Below, one piece after another: positions 41,836 to 50,787 of a stretch of DNA of 64,000 nucleotides; positions within the stretch are counted from its first letter, which is position 1, and each line of letters starts with the position of its first letter. Below the pieces are notes generated by a model. The model was not told where the DNA came from. It saw nothing but the letters and a program-made list of their open reading frames with translations, and did not search any database. The position numbers and the translations under genes were made by a program. The stretch spans positions 248,001 through 312,000 of the forward strand of contig NZ_CANLBS010000007.1 in assembly GCF_947488945.1 (NCBI RefSeq), written 5' to 3'. The stretch comes from an uncultured Streptomyces sp. (GTDB lineage: Bacteria > Actinomycetota > Actinomycetes > Streptomycetales > Streptomycetaceae).

Positions 41836-42099
41836 ATGCTGCTGGGGTTCGGAGAAGCAGAAGATGTCCGGCCATGGCGTCGTGCCATGGCGGCTTCTGA
41901 CTCGCGGACCCTGGAGATCCCCGTGGACACCCCTGTCCTGCGGGCCGGTTGTGCATGCTCGTCGCCGCCGGCACGTACCTCGGAGCCGCTTCGGCTCCCC
42001 CGTCGCTCGTTCGTGAGCGACGGCGCCTGTCTGATGCTCAGGCCCTCCTGCAGCGCCTCCTCCCTGTCGGCGACCTACGCCGGAGAGGAGACGCTGTGA
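41836..42099 (+). CDS. Possible 87-residue leader ORF overlapping drmA start
   Basis: A reading frame that starts MLLGFGEAEDVRPWRR and ends TYAGEETL; its TGA overlaps the drmA GTG as GTGA, the arrangement of translationally coupled genes. Third positions are moderately GC-rich. There is no similarity I recognise and the ribosome site is weak (agcagg, 12 bases before the ATG). It may be chance reading through the leader. Confidence 0.25.
   Translation: MLLGFGEAEDVRPWRRAMAASDSRTLEIPVDTPVLRAGCACSSPPARTSEPLRLPRRSFVSDGACLMLRPSCSASSLSATYAGEETL
41982..42023 (+). promoter_or_regulatory. Two consecutive hairpins in the drmA leader
   Basis: ggagccg/cggctcc (41982-41998, 3-base loop) is followed immediately by ccgtcgctc/gagcgacgg (42000-42023, 6-base loop). 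Both arms are perfect. They end 73 bases before the drmA GTG and could act as attenuator or mRNA-stability elements. Confidence 0.5.
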
Positions 42100-45000
42100 C
42101 CACGCCCCCGTTCAAGCCGAGCGTCGCCCAGCAAACGGCCCTCGTCGAGCACCTCGTGAGCGCGGTGGTCACCGACGCGACAGGCGAGGCACAGGGCGAC
42201 GTCTGCCTCGGCGAACCTCCCAGCGCGCGCTACTTCATGGAGAGCCTCGGCCCCCACGCCGTCGAGCCGGGTGGCGCTGCCCCCAGGTACGGTCGGATGA
42301 CTCCGGACAGCCTCGGGTTCGAGTTCGAGGCCGAGAACGCCAGCTCCGTCATGGTCAGGGCGAAGGCGTCCTTCTACTACTCGGCCCTGCCGACCCGAGC
42401 AGAGCAGCTGGAGTGGGCCGGCGACCGCGAGGAGCCGTACCGGCTGGCGCCGTTGTTCAGGCGACTTGACGTGGCGGTCGGCCCGGTGGAGATCGTCCTC
42501 GGTCAGGCCGGACTCCGTCGGACTCTGGAGGGTGAGTTCCGGCACGCCTTCGCGGGGGCCGTCGAGCTGGCGCTCCGTGATCCGCGTATCGACCGTCGCG
42601 TGGGCAATGACCGGCGGGAGCGTCTGGTGCCTCCCGCAGCGATGGAGGACGACAAGTCATTCGAGCAGTGGCTGGCCCGAGAGGTGGCCGGGGATCCTGT
42701 GGTGCCGGCCCCCGCCGCACACGTCCTCATCACGTCGAGGCCGGTGGCCCCGGGACGGCTCCGGGTGACCGCGACCCTGCAGAACCTCGCCGCGGACCCG
42801 GTCGTGACCGTCCAGGGAAAGGGCAGGAACGCGGGCCGCAGCCGCCGCGACGAGGCGAGGGACAACGCCCTGTTCCGCGCGGGGCTGGAGATCGACGGTG
42901 ACCGTCTCCTGCCCATCGTGATGGATCTCGGTGCCGACGCCTACCGCTACTCGGGGGACCTGGGGGCGTACGCGAACAACTGCGGTGTCGAGCCGCGGTG
43001 GCACGACGGCCGGCTCGTCTCCGTCCGCAGCGTGCCCGTGCCGCAGCACGACACCCATCGCGCGGTGGCCCGTGCTGACGAACGCTGGGGCTACTCGGCG
43101 CTCGCTGCGGACCCGCTGCCGGTTCTGGAGGAGCTCGCCGACGAGATGGAGGCGTATCTCGACGCCCCCGCGTGGAGCACGGAGGACCTCCAGGACAGGC
43201 CGGAGCTGGCTCGCCGAAAGGAGTCCGACCGCCAGGCCGCCGCGTTGGAGGTCGCCCGCTTCCGCGACGGCATCGCGTGGCTGCGGCGGGATGACCGTCT
43301 GCTGACCGCGTTCCAGCTCGCGAACGAGTCCATGACGGAGCTCAACACGCGGAGAAAGCGGCCGAACCGGGGGTGGCGTCTCTTCCAGCTCGTGGCCATC
43401 GTGAGCCAGCTCGGCGCTCTGGCCTGGCGGGAGCACCCCCAAGAGCTCTTCACGCCGGGACTCTGGGGTGACGACCAAGACGTGGATCCCACCGAAGCGG
43501 CGACCGTCGTCTGGTACCCGACCGGGGGCGGCAAGACGGAAGCCTATCTCGGCTTGGTCCTCGTGTGCATGTTCTACGACCGCACCAGAGGAAAGGAGGT
43601 CGGGGTCTCGGCCTGGTGTCGCTTCCCACTCCGGCTCCTCACCCTCCAGCAGACACAGCGGCAACTCGACGTCATTGCTGCCGCTGACATCGTCCGAGGC
43701 CGCAACGCCGACCGCATCAAGGAGGTCGGCGGCAATCCCGGGTGGCCCTTCTTCATCGGTTTCTACGCCGGCGGAGGCAACACCCCCAACTCGCTCACGT
43801 CCGATCGCACGCTCGACCGCCTTCGGTCGAGCGAGGCAGAGCGGCATGCGTACCGACTCGTACACGACTGCCCCTACTGCGGTGAACGGTCGGTACACAT
43901 CCCGCCCCCCGATCCCCAGGAGCTCAGGCTCAAGCACGTCTGCGGCAACGAGCGGTGCGGGAAGGTCCTGCCCATCGTCGTGGTGGACACCGAGATCTAC
44001 CGCTACCTGCCCACGGTCGTGGTCGGCACCTTGGACAAGCTGGCTAACGTCGGGCTGTCGGACAAGTTCGGCGCGCTCCTGGGGGACGTCGACTGCTGGT
44101 GCACGCCGCACGGGTTCGGTCGGGGCGGGAAGTGCCATGAGCGCCACGCGCCCGGTCATCCGAAGACGGCTCCCGGGCCACTGAAGGCACCTCTCTACGA
44201 CCCCTCCCCCTCCCTGGAAATCATCGACGAACTGCACATGGTCAACGAGGAGCTCGGGGCCTTCTCGGGGCACTACGAGGGGCTCCTGGCAGAAGTGCAG
44301 CGCACCCTGACGTCGAGGCACCGGGCCGACGGACGAGCAGTCCGCATGAAGGTGGTGGCGACGACCGCCACCATCCGGGGCGAGGACCGCCAGAGCGAGC
44401 ATCTCTTCGGCCTCAGGTCCGTCGTCGTGCCTCTCCCGGGACCGAACCTCGACGAGAGCTTCTACTGGCGTCTGGACCGAGGGCTCCCCCTCCGTCGTTT
44501 CGTCGGGGTCATGCCGACCCGGGGAACTGCGGAGATGACGCTGGTCAGGATCCTGACCTCCGCACACCGAGCCCTGTGGAAACTCGAGCAGCGCCGTAAG
44601 CTGCCGCCGGCCTTCGAGGCATGGCCGGAGGAGGAGCTTCGTGCGGTCGTCGACCTGTACCGCACGAGCCTCACGTACGCCACCACGCTCGTCGACTTCG
44701 GCCGTATCCGCCGCTCGCTGGACACGCAGGTCAACGAAGCGCTCCGCAGGGAGGGTTATCCGGACCTCCGAGTGGCCGAGCTGAAGAGCGAGACGCGCCT
44801 GGACGAGGTGCGTGGCGTCCTGGACGACCTGAGCAGCACCAACGGCGAGACAGGCATGGTCGTGGCCACGAGCATGGTGAGCCATGGGGTGGACGTGGAC
44901 CGACTGAACTTCATGCTGTTCAACGGCATGCCCAGGTCGATGGCGGAGTACATCCAGGCGTCCTCGCGAGTAGGCCGCGCACACCACGGACTCGTGTTCA

Positions 45001-45548
45001 TGCTCTTCAACCCGGTACGAGAGCGGGACCGCTCGCACTACCGGTACCACGGCAAGTTCCACGAGTACCTGGACCGCATGGTCGAACCGGTGGCGATCAA
45101 TCGCTGGAGCCGGTTCGCGGTGCGCAGGACCCTTCCCGGAATTCTCATGGGTCACCTGCTCCAGATCGCCAACCGCGACTGGTGGCAGGCGGGCAACGCC
45201 CCGGGGCATCTGCACGACCTCTCCAAGATGCAGGCCGCTCTCCGCGATCCCTCCCGTGGCGGCTTGGAGGGCGTCCAGCTCACCGAGCTGCTCGAGGCGC
45301 TCCATGCGGTCTTCCAGTCCCATCGGCCGGAAGGACAAGAACTCCGGGGCGACCTAGAGCAGATGGTGAAGGACGCGATCGCCAGCCTCCGCTCTGCAGG
45401 CGCCTCTGCCGCCCTCGCTGGCGGGAACAACCGGGGGTACCGCGCGACGGGCGACTACCTGGGACTCGAGTGCCGCCCCATGACGAGTCTCCGCGACGTC
45501 TCCGAGGGCATCCCGTTCCACGTCGTGTCCGACAGCCGGAGGTCGTGA
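42096..45548 (+). CDS. drmA: DISARM-type helicase DrmA-like protein
   Basis: A 1150-residue superfamily 2 helicase-like ATPase. Walker A is WYPTGGGKTEAYLGLV near residue 472, the DEAH-like box is IIDELHMVNEELG near 709, motif III-like VVATTATIRG near 755, and C-terminal helicase motifs MVSHGVDVDRLNF (~928) and IQASSRVGRAHHG (~953). Between motifs I and II lie Cys pairs (CPYCGE, CGNERCGK) that may bind zinc. In DISARM, DrmA with DrmB loads on phage DNA. The GTG start has GAGGAG 5 bases upstream; the longer upstream frame was rejected. The stop overlaps the drmB start. Confidence 0.82.
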   Translation: MTTPPFKPSVAQQTALVEHLVSAVVTDATGEAQGDVCLGEPPSARYFMESLGPHAVEPGGAAPRYGRMTPDSLGFEFEAENASSVMVRAKASFYYSALPTRAEQLEWAGDREEPYRLAPLFRRLDVAVGPVEIVLGQAGLRRTLEGEFRHAFAGAVELALRDPRIDRRVGNDRRERLVPPAAMEDDKSFEQWLAREVAGDPVVPAPAAHVLITSRPVAPGRLRVTATLQNLAADPVVTVQGKGRNAGRSRRDEARDNALFRAGLEIDGDRLLPIVMDLGADAYRYSGDLGAYANNCGVEPRWHDGRLVSVRSVPVPQHDTHRAVARADERWGYSALAADPLPVLEELADEMEAYLDAPAWSTEDLQDRPELARRKESDRQAAALEVARFRDGIAWLRRDDRLLTAFQLANESMTELNTRRKRPNRGWRLFQLVAIVSQLGALAWREHPQELFTPGLWGDDQDVDPTEAATVVWYPTGGGKTEAYLGLVLVCMFYDRTRGKEVGVSAWCRFPLRLLTLQQTQRQLDVIAAADIVRGRNADRIKEVGGNPGWPFFIGFYAGGGNTPNSLTSDRTLDRLRSSEAERHAYRLVHDCPYCGERSVHIPPPDPQELRLKHVCGNERCGKVLPIVVVDTEIYRYLPTVVVGTLDKLANVGLSDKFGALLGDVDCWCTPHGFGRGGKCHERHAPGHPKTAPGPLKAPLYDPSPSLEIIDELHMVNEELGAFSGHYEGLLAEVQRTLTSRHRADGRAVRMKVVATTATIRGEDRQSEHLFGLRSVVVPLPGPNLDESFYWRLDRGLPLRRFVGVMPTRGTAEMTLVRILTSAHRALWKLEQRRKLPPAFEAWPEEELRAVVDLYRTSLTYATTLVDFGRIRRSLDTQVNEALRREGYPDLRVAELKSETRLDEVRGVLDDLSSTNGETGMVVATSMVSHGVDVDRLNFMLFNGMPRSMAEYIQASSRVGRAHHGLVFMLFNPVRERDRSHYRYHGKFHEYLDRMVEPVAINRWSRFAVRRTLPGILMGHLLQIANRDWWQAGNAPGHLHDLSKMQAALRDPSRGGLEGVQLTELLEALHAVFQSHRPEGQELRGDLEQMVKDAIASLRSAGASAALAGGNNRGYRATGDYLGLECRPMTSLRDVSEGIPFHVVSDSRRS

Positions 45549-47446
45549 TGGCGTTCAACCCCAGGAACGACGAGATGTCGCGCGACCGCGGCCAGGTCCT
45601 CTTCCGGTTCCGGCCCGGCCAGACCTTCGACCACCGCGGCGGCTACACCGCGCAGGTGATCCAGCTCGGGCGTGACGAGGAGTTCGACGGCCCCTCGCTG
45701 GATCGCGACCACCTCATTCAGGAGGCGATGCGATTTGTTCGCAGATGGCGGGCCGCCGGACGCGCGTTCGTCGCCGGATCCGACCGGGCCCCCGAGTTCC
45801 CCGGGGACCAGGACAGACTCGCCGATCGCCACTACGAGGTCGTTGTCCCGGGCAAGGTCTTCTGCCGTATCTGGCCCCGGGTGGTGCGCTGCTCCAGAGC
45901 AGGATGCGGGCACGTCTGGACGGCCAGCGACCCACGGCCCGGAACCGACGACTGGCCGCCAGCCTGCCCGGCCTGCGGCGGCGTCGTCGGCAATCGGCAG
46001 CTCCAGTTCGTCTTCGCGCACAAGTGCGGGGAGACGTCACCCATGTACCCCCCGAGCAAGTGTCCCAGGGGGCACACCCGGTTCAGGCTCGACGACCGCG
46101 CCAGCCGATTCCGGGACTTCCGGTGGGAGTGCATGACCTGTGGCTTCCCGCTGGGCGTGCAGTGGAGTTGCAGCAACTCCTCGTGCAGCTACCCGGACAA
46201 GTTCATGAACCCCCTCCTTCACTCCGCGGGGACGGCGCACGTAGGCCATGGCCTGACCCTCGTCAACGTGACGACGACGGAGGAGGCGACCCGGCAGAGC
46301 AACCCTCTCTACACCGCGGCCGTGCTCGGCTGGTGGCTCGGAGAGATCACCGAGGACGAGTTCCGCCGGCTCACGGACGGGCACACGGTGGACGTCCCCG
46401 ACGAAGTCGTCGAAAGCATCCGGGTGATGGAGGATGCCGGTCTGCACGACCAGGCGCGTGCCCTGCGGGCACGCTTCATGCCGGTCGAAGTGGACCATCT
46501 GCGGGACCGGGTGGGTAAGGCCCTCGGGCTCGACACGGGAAGTGACGACGCCCGCGGGCTCGCAGCCGAGCTGCACACCTACCGTCGCGTTCTCAACCTG
46601 AAACGCCTCGGGGTCCCCCGACTGCAGCGGGAAGCGCGCAACCCGGAACGGCGTGCCCTCTACGAACGCTACCCCGGCGTCCTGGCAGCTGCCGGTCTCA
46701 GCCGTGACACCTGCCTGGTAAGCGATCTCCCGATCACGTACCTCGCGATCGGCTACAGCCGGACCGGCTTCAGCCCCGAGGAGGCGGACCTGGTGCCCTA
46801 CCGGGGTCGCGTTTCACGGAGTGCTCCCGAGAAGACCCTTCTCTACGCGCACCCCACCCAGGCGGAAGCGCTGCTCTTCCCGGTGGACCGGGACCGGGTG
46901 AGCCGGTGGATGGTCCGCAATGATCTCGTAAGCCAACGCACTCTTGATGACGCCGGGGGCGTCGCCCAGTGGCTCGTTCATCAGCTCGGTCCGAGTAACG
47001 GCCAGGCTCTCTCCCACGAGGTACGACCTGCTCCGGGACACCCCGACCTCCCGGTCCACGAGCTGTTCGGTCTGCTGCACTCCTTGTCGCACCAGATCCT
47101 GCGGGCGCTGGCGGTCGACAGCGGGTACAGCGAGACGAGCCTGTCCGAGTACCTGTTCCCGTACGACCTGGCCTTCGCCGTCTACCCCAACGGGGGCAGC
47201 GATTTCAGCCTGGGTGCGATGAGGACCGTCCTGGAGCAGAACCTCGACGCGGTCGTGAGTCGCGCCGTCGACAACGACTCCTGCCTGTACGACCCCAACT
47301 GCATGATCACGAACGAGGGTGCCGACCACGGCTGCCTGCAGCTGCCCGAGACAGCCTGTCAGTCCTGGAACCGTAACCTCTCCCGCTGGCATCTCTTCGG
47401 TTCCCCGGACGGTTCGAGAGTCGGGTACTGGGACCCGAGTCTCTGA
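45548..47446 (+). CDS. drmB: DUF1998 protein, DrmB-like
   Basis: A 632-residue partner of the helicase. Three Cys-pair groups suggest zinc ribbons: CSRAGCGH ... CPACGG (~residues 117-145), CGETSP...CPRGH, and CMTCGFPLGVQWSC...C (~195-215). The C-terminal DUF1998 motif reads FGLLHSLSHQILRALAVDSG, then YSETSLSEYLF and a late CLYDPNCM. DUF1998 next to a DrmA-type helicase is the core pair of DISARM. The ATG shares its A with the drmA TGA (tgatg), so the two are translationally coupled. Confidence 0.8.
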   Translation: MAFNPRNDEMSRDRGQVLFRFRPGQTFDHRGGYTAQVIQLGRDEEFDGPSLDRDHLIQEAMRFVRRWRAAGRAFVAGSDRAPEFPGDQDRLADRHYEVVVPGKVFCRIWPRVVRCSRAGCGHVWTASDPRPGTDDWPPACPACGGVVGNRQLQFVFAHKCGETSPMYPPSKCPRGHTRFRLDDRASRFRDFRWECMTCGFPLGVQWSCSNSSCSYPDKFMNPLLHSAGTAHVGHGLTLVNVTTTEEATRQSNPLYTAAVLGWWLGEITEDEFRRLTDGHTVDVPDEVVESIRVMEDAGLHDQARALRARFMPVEVDHLRDRVGKALGLDTGSDDARGLAAELHTYRRVLNLKRLGVPRLQREARNPERRALYERYPGVLAAAGLSRDTCLVSDLPITYLAIGYSRTGFSPEEADLVPYRGRVSRSAPEKTLLYAHPTQAEALLFPVDRDRVSRWMVRNDLVSQRTLDDAGGVAQWLVHQLGPSNGQALSHEVRPAPGHPDLPVHELFGLLHSLSHQILRALAVDSGYSETSLSEYLFPYDLAFAVYPNGGSDFSLGAMRTVLEQNLDAVVSRAVDNDSCLYDPNCMITNEGADHGCLQLPETACQSWNRNLSRWHLFGSPDGSRVGYWDPSL

Positions 47447-47522
47447 GCCCGACGGCCGTCCCCGACCCGCCCTGTCGACACGCAGGGCTCCCGACCACCG
47501 AAGTGCACGAGTGGAGCTCTGC

Positions 47523-49067
47523 GTGAGACCAGAACAGGACCTGCTGGGCATCCTTGCCGAGGCCCGGGACCGGGCCCTAACGCTGCGCGGATGGGACGCC
47601 GGACCGGAGCGGATCTACGACCTCCTCCGGACCGCGACCAGAGTCCGCGCGATGGAGATCAGCTCAAGAGTCACGACGGACGTTCCGTGGGAAAGCGTTC
47701 TCGCGCAACTCGTCGCGTGGCATCACGACCAACCCGTCGGCACTGGTGCGTGCTCGGACGGGGACGCCGACGAGATCGTCCTCGCTGCGGTGGCAGCCCA
47801 GCGGTTCGACCCCTTGGAGGCCAGCATCCGGAGCGGTGCCTACGTCGTACGCATGACGAGAGGTGACTTCCGCGTGCGTCACCGCTGGGACGCCTCCGCC
47901 GAAGTGGCCGACATGATCCTCGAGCAGGACGCGCGTCCCAGGGGCGTACCCCTGCTCTCCGACGTGGAGCGGAAGTGGATCTCGTCCCGAGGTGTCGACT
48001 CTCGTAGCGGTCCACCGCCGGAGGTCCTCAAGGCAGCTGTCCAGCGGGCCGCTGCGACGATAGAGGTGTACCGGCAGTCGGTACCCGAGGGCCAGGTTCC
48101 CGACTCCTTCCAACTCGGAGAGGGGATGACCGCCGGTGACATGACCAGCATCCTGGCGGTGATCATGGGAATCGCCTCTCTGAGCGAGCACACCGCGCAC
48201 AGGCTCTCCCGTCTGGAGGCGACGCTCGCGCACATGCCGACCTCCCAGCTGCTCGCCGTCATCGCGGAGATGTGCCCGAACGTGTCCGAGGCGCACCAGG
48301 CTCTGGTGGTGGAGAGACTCACCTACCGACCCGGCAGGTCCTGTAGGACCTCCCCTCTGATTAGCCACGACGACGTCGTGATCATCTGTCCACCCCTCCT
48401 GACGCCGAGGACCGTGGACGCGATCATGCTTCGCTCGGCCACTCATGCGCCTGGTGGGTTCGGCCGCATCGGAAGGGAGCAGGGTGCACGTGCAACGGCC
48501 TGGGCGGAGTGGCTGCGCGCCACCCCGGGCGCCCTAGTAGCCGAGCGCGTCCCGGCTGCCAGGACCGACGGCGGGTCTGCCGGCGATCTGGACGTGGTCG
48601 TCGTGGACCCGGTCCGTCGGCTCGGCCTCTGCCTCGAGATCAAATGGCCGATCGAAGCCCTGTCCCTGCACGAGGGCATGAAGGTCGAGAGCTGGATCAC
48701 CTCTGCAGCAGGGCAGTTGGACCGTCTCAGAGGCGAGCTCCGATCGGGTGCCGCGAGTGCTCGTCTGCCGCGAAGCTGGCCCTCGTTCGACTCGATCAGC
48801 TGGACCTGGTGCGTCGGCACGCCGCAGCAGCTCACCACGCGCCCTCTTCCCGTTCCGGACATGCACGCCACCTCTCTCCGTTACGTGCAGGCGCTGGGGA
48901 CGCCGCCCGACCTCGGTTCCCTGGTGGCCGCCCTGAGGAGCCCGGATCTTCCAGCCAGAGGGGTGCACTTCGACGTGCGGAAACGGTCGATCTCCGTGGG
49001 CCGACACCGAGTACACGTCGACGCGCTCGGGATACGCACGAGCTCTTGGCGCCCCCGCTTCGGGTAG
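47523..49067 (+). CDS. Putative PD-(D/E)XK nuclease-domain protein
   Basis: A 514-residue protein I do not recognise as a whole. Near residues 350-375 it has the arrangement GDLDVVVVDP ... LCLEIKWP, i.e. Asp after hydrophobic residues and E-x-K on the next strand, as in PD-(D/E)XK nucleases. The N-terminal ~200 residues are alpha-helical with no clear motif. It holds the position where DISARM loci often carry drmC (a phospholipase-D-type nuclease), but lacks any HxK motif, so it may be a functional substitute. GTG at 47523 with GGAG 6 bases upstream is the start. A 76-base gap separates it from drmB. Confidence 0.65.
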   Translation: MRPEQDLLGILAEARDRALTLRGWDAGPERIYDLLRTATRVRAMEISSRVTTDVPWESVLAQLVAWHHDQPVGTGACSDGDADEIVLAAVAAQRFDPLEASIRSGAYVVRMTRGDFRVRHRWDASAEVADMILEQDARPRGVPLLSDVERKWISSRGVDSRSGPPPEVLKAAVQRAAATIEVYRQSVPEGQVPDSFQLGEGMTAGDMTSILAVIMGIASLSEHTAHRLSRLEATLAHMPTSQLLAVIAEMCPNVSEAHQALVVERLTYRPGRSCRTSPLISHDDVVIICPPLLTPRTVDAIMLRSATHAPGGFGRIGREQGARATAWAEWLRATPGALVAERVPAARTDGGSAGDLDVVVVDPVRRLGLCLEIKWPIEALSLHEGMKVESWITSAAGQLDRLRGELRSGAASARLPRSWPSFDSISWTWCVGTPQQLTTRPLPVPDMHATSLRYVQALGTPPDLGSLVAALRSPDLPARGVHFDVRKRSISVGRHRVHVDALGIRTSSWRPRFG

Positions 49068-49248
49068 CGAATCAACCTGAACATCGGCTCTCTGACGCGT
49101 CATGTGAACTCGTCCGGTCAACCAGCCGAACCACCGGGAGCACGGTGCTTGTGCGTCCTCTCGGGACGGCGATACATCCCCTGCAGGTGGCGATGCAGGT
49201 GGATAATTACTCCATCACCAGAACTCGGAAGTAGGCTGGAACATCGGC

Positions 49249-50724
49249 GTGACGTACGACATCGCGGCTCCGGAGCCGGCGGGCCTGGTCGCCTCTCTCA
49301 GTTCGCTCGGGTACTCGCTTCCTGCCGCCATCGCGGACCTCGTGGACAACAGCATCTCCGCCGGGGCGTCAACGGTCGACGTCGAGTTCACCTGGGCCGG
49401 AAAGGACTCGTGGATCGCCGTCGCAGACGACGGTGCCGGGATGACGGCCGAGGACCTCGTGACCGCCATGACAGTCGCCGCGCGCGGCCCCGCGGCAACA
49501 CGCAGTGCCACCGATCTCGGGCGTTTCGGCGTGGGTCTCAAGTCCGCGTCCTTCTCCCAGGCCCGGCAACTCAGCGTCGCCACCGCGAGGTCCGGCGAAT
49601 GGCACGTGCGCACCTGGGACCTCGACGTCGTCGAGACCTCCGGTCAGTGGCGGCTGCTCCGCGGCGCGGACGAGGCGACGAGCGAGCTGCTGGAGCGGAT
49701 CCGGGGGACGGCGGACCACGGGACGGTCGTGCTGTGGCGGCGCCTGAACGGTTACCACGTCGGCGCGGTGACGGTAGAGGACGAACGGACCCAGAAGCAG
49801 TTCTACGCGGAGTCCGCCCGCACCGAGTCCCATCTGGGAATGGTCTTCGCGCGGTTCCTCACCGGAGGCCGCCGCCTCAACCTCCGGGTGTCCGGTACCC
49901 CCGTCGTGGCCTGGGACCCTTTCCTTGCCCGCCACCCGTCCGTACAACCGCTTCCCGTCGAGCGCCTGCCGCTGGGATCGGGTTCCGTACGGGTGGAGGC
50001 GTTCGTCCTCCCGAGCGCTCAGAGGCTCACCCCGGACGAGTACGAGAAGGCCGGAGGCCCGCGTGGATGGCTGGACCAGCAGGGGTTCTACGTCTACCGC
50101 CGGGACCGTCTGATCCTGGCGGGTGACTGGCTCGGACAACGCGGGCTACGCCGCGAGGAGAAGTACAACCTGGCCCGGATCGCCGTGGACATCCCAGCCG
50201 AGACCGACGTCGAGTGGATGGTCGACGTGCGGAAGTCCAGCGTCGTGCCACCCGTCGCCCTTCGTTCCCACCTACGACGCATCGCCCTACAGGCAAGGAG
50301 ACGAGCCGCCGACGTGCTGCGGTACCGCGGGCAGATCGCGGCGCGCACGCACGGGGACCCGCTGCTGTACGCGTGGAACGTGCGTCGGTCCGAGGACCGG
50401 GTCACCTGCCGGGTCAACCGTGGTCATCCCCTCGTGAAGGCGGCGCTGCGTGCCGGCGGTGCGAGCCCGGACGACGTTCGTGCCCTGATCCGCCTGCTCG
50501 AGGAGACCGTGCCGGTCACCGCCCTCCGTGTGATGCACGAGACGGACACCAGCGACGACCCCGAGCCCTTCGGCGGCCCCGGTCCCGCCGACGCAGGGGC
50601 CATGGAGGTCGCACAGCGGATCTACGAGGCGTTGGTCTCGGACGGCCGTTCCCCTGCTGCCGCCCGCGAACGCCTGCGGACCATGCCCCCCTTCGACCAG
50701 ATGCAGGGCTTCTGGAACGGGTGA
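49249..50724 (+). CDS. MORC/MutL-like GHKL ATPase
   Basis: A 491-residue GHKL-type ATPase. The ATP site is at the N-terminus: LPAAIADLVDNSISAGAST (N-box), WIAVADDGAGMTAEDLV (G1) and DLGRFGVGLKSASFSQARQ (G2), followed by an S5-like second domain with a conserved Lys/Arg region (VDVRKSSVVPP). This matches the MORC-like ATPases described in bacterial restriction-modification neighbourhoods with Z1, AIPR, methylase and Vsr genes (Iyer, Abhiman and Aravind, 2008). It likely acts as an ATP-driven DNA clamp. It is 33 bases upstream of the annotated frame of the Z1 gene. Confidence 0.85.
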   Translation: MTYDIAAPEPAGLVASLSSLGYSLPAAIADLVDNSISAGASTVDVEFTWAGKDSWIAVADDGAGMTAEDLVTAMTVAARGPAATRSATDLGRFGVGLKSASFSQARQLSVATARSGEWHVRTWDLDVVETSGQWRLLRGADEATSELLERIRGTADHGTVVLWRRLNGYHVGAVTVEDERTQKQFYAESARTESHLGMVFARFLTGGRRLNLRVSGTPVVAWDPFLARHPSVQPLPVERLPLGSGSVRVEAFVLPSAQRLTPDEYEKAGGPRGWLDQQGFYVYRRDRLILAGDWLGQRGLRREEKYNLARIAVDIPAETDVEWMVDVRKSSVVPPVALRSHLRRIALQARRRAADVLRYRGQIAARTHGDPLLYAWNVRRSEDRVTCRVNRGHPLVKAALRAGGASPDDVRALIRLLEETVPVTALRVMHETDTSDDPEPFGGPGPADAGAMEVAQRIYEALVSDGRSPAAARERLRTMPPFDQMQGFWNG

Positions 50725-50787
50725 GGCCGTTGTCAGTGTCCGCGCGTAATCTGCCCCATGCCGTTCCCGCTCAGCCGGAGGTCTGCC

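Larger units (their letters stand above)
41613..42095. promoter_or_regulatory. Divergent control region of the island
   Basis: About 480 bases between the kinase gene and the drmA-like gene. It contains the inverted repeat atgtaccgac/gtcggtacat (41715-41724 and 41736-41745, 11-base spacer), a smaller dyad gacagattctgtc (41782-41794), an AT-richer patch (41775-41825) suited to a promoter, and two hairpins close to the drmA start. The arrangement suggests shared control of both transcripts. Confidence 0.55.

Noticed and set aside
41949..42095. Upstream extension of drmA to an ATG at 41949
   Set aside because: The extra 49 codons run through two hairpins, have no ribosome site and no family similarity; GTG at 42096 has GAGGAG at proper spacing.
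47664..48446. Minus-strand ORF opposite the PD-(D/E)XK gene
   Set aside because: Shadow of the plus-strand gene; no start signal and no recognisable domain.
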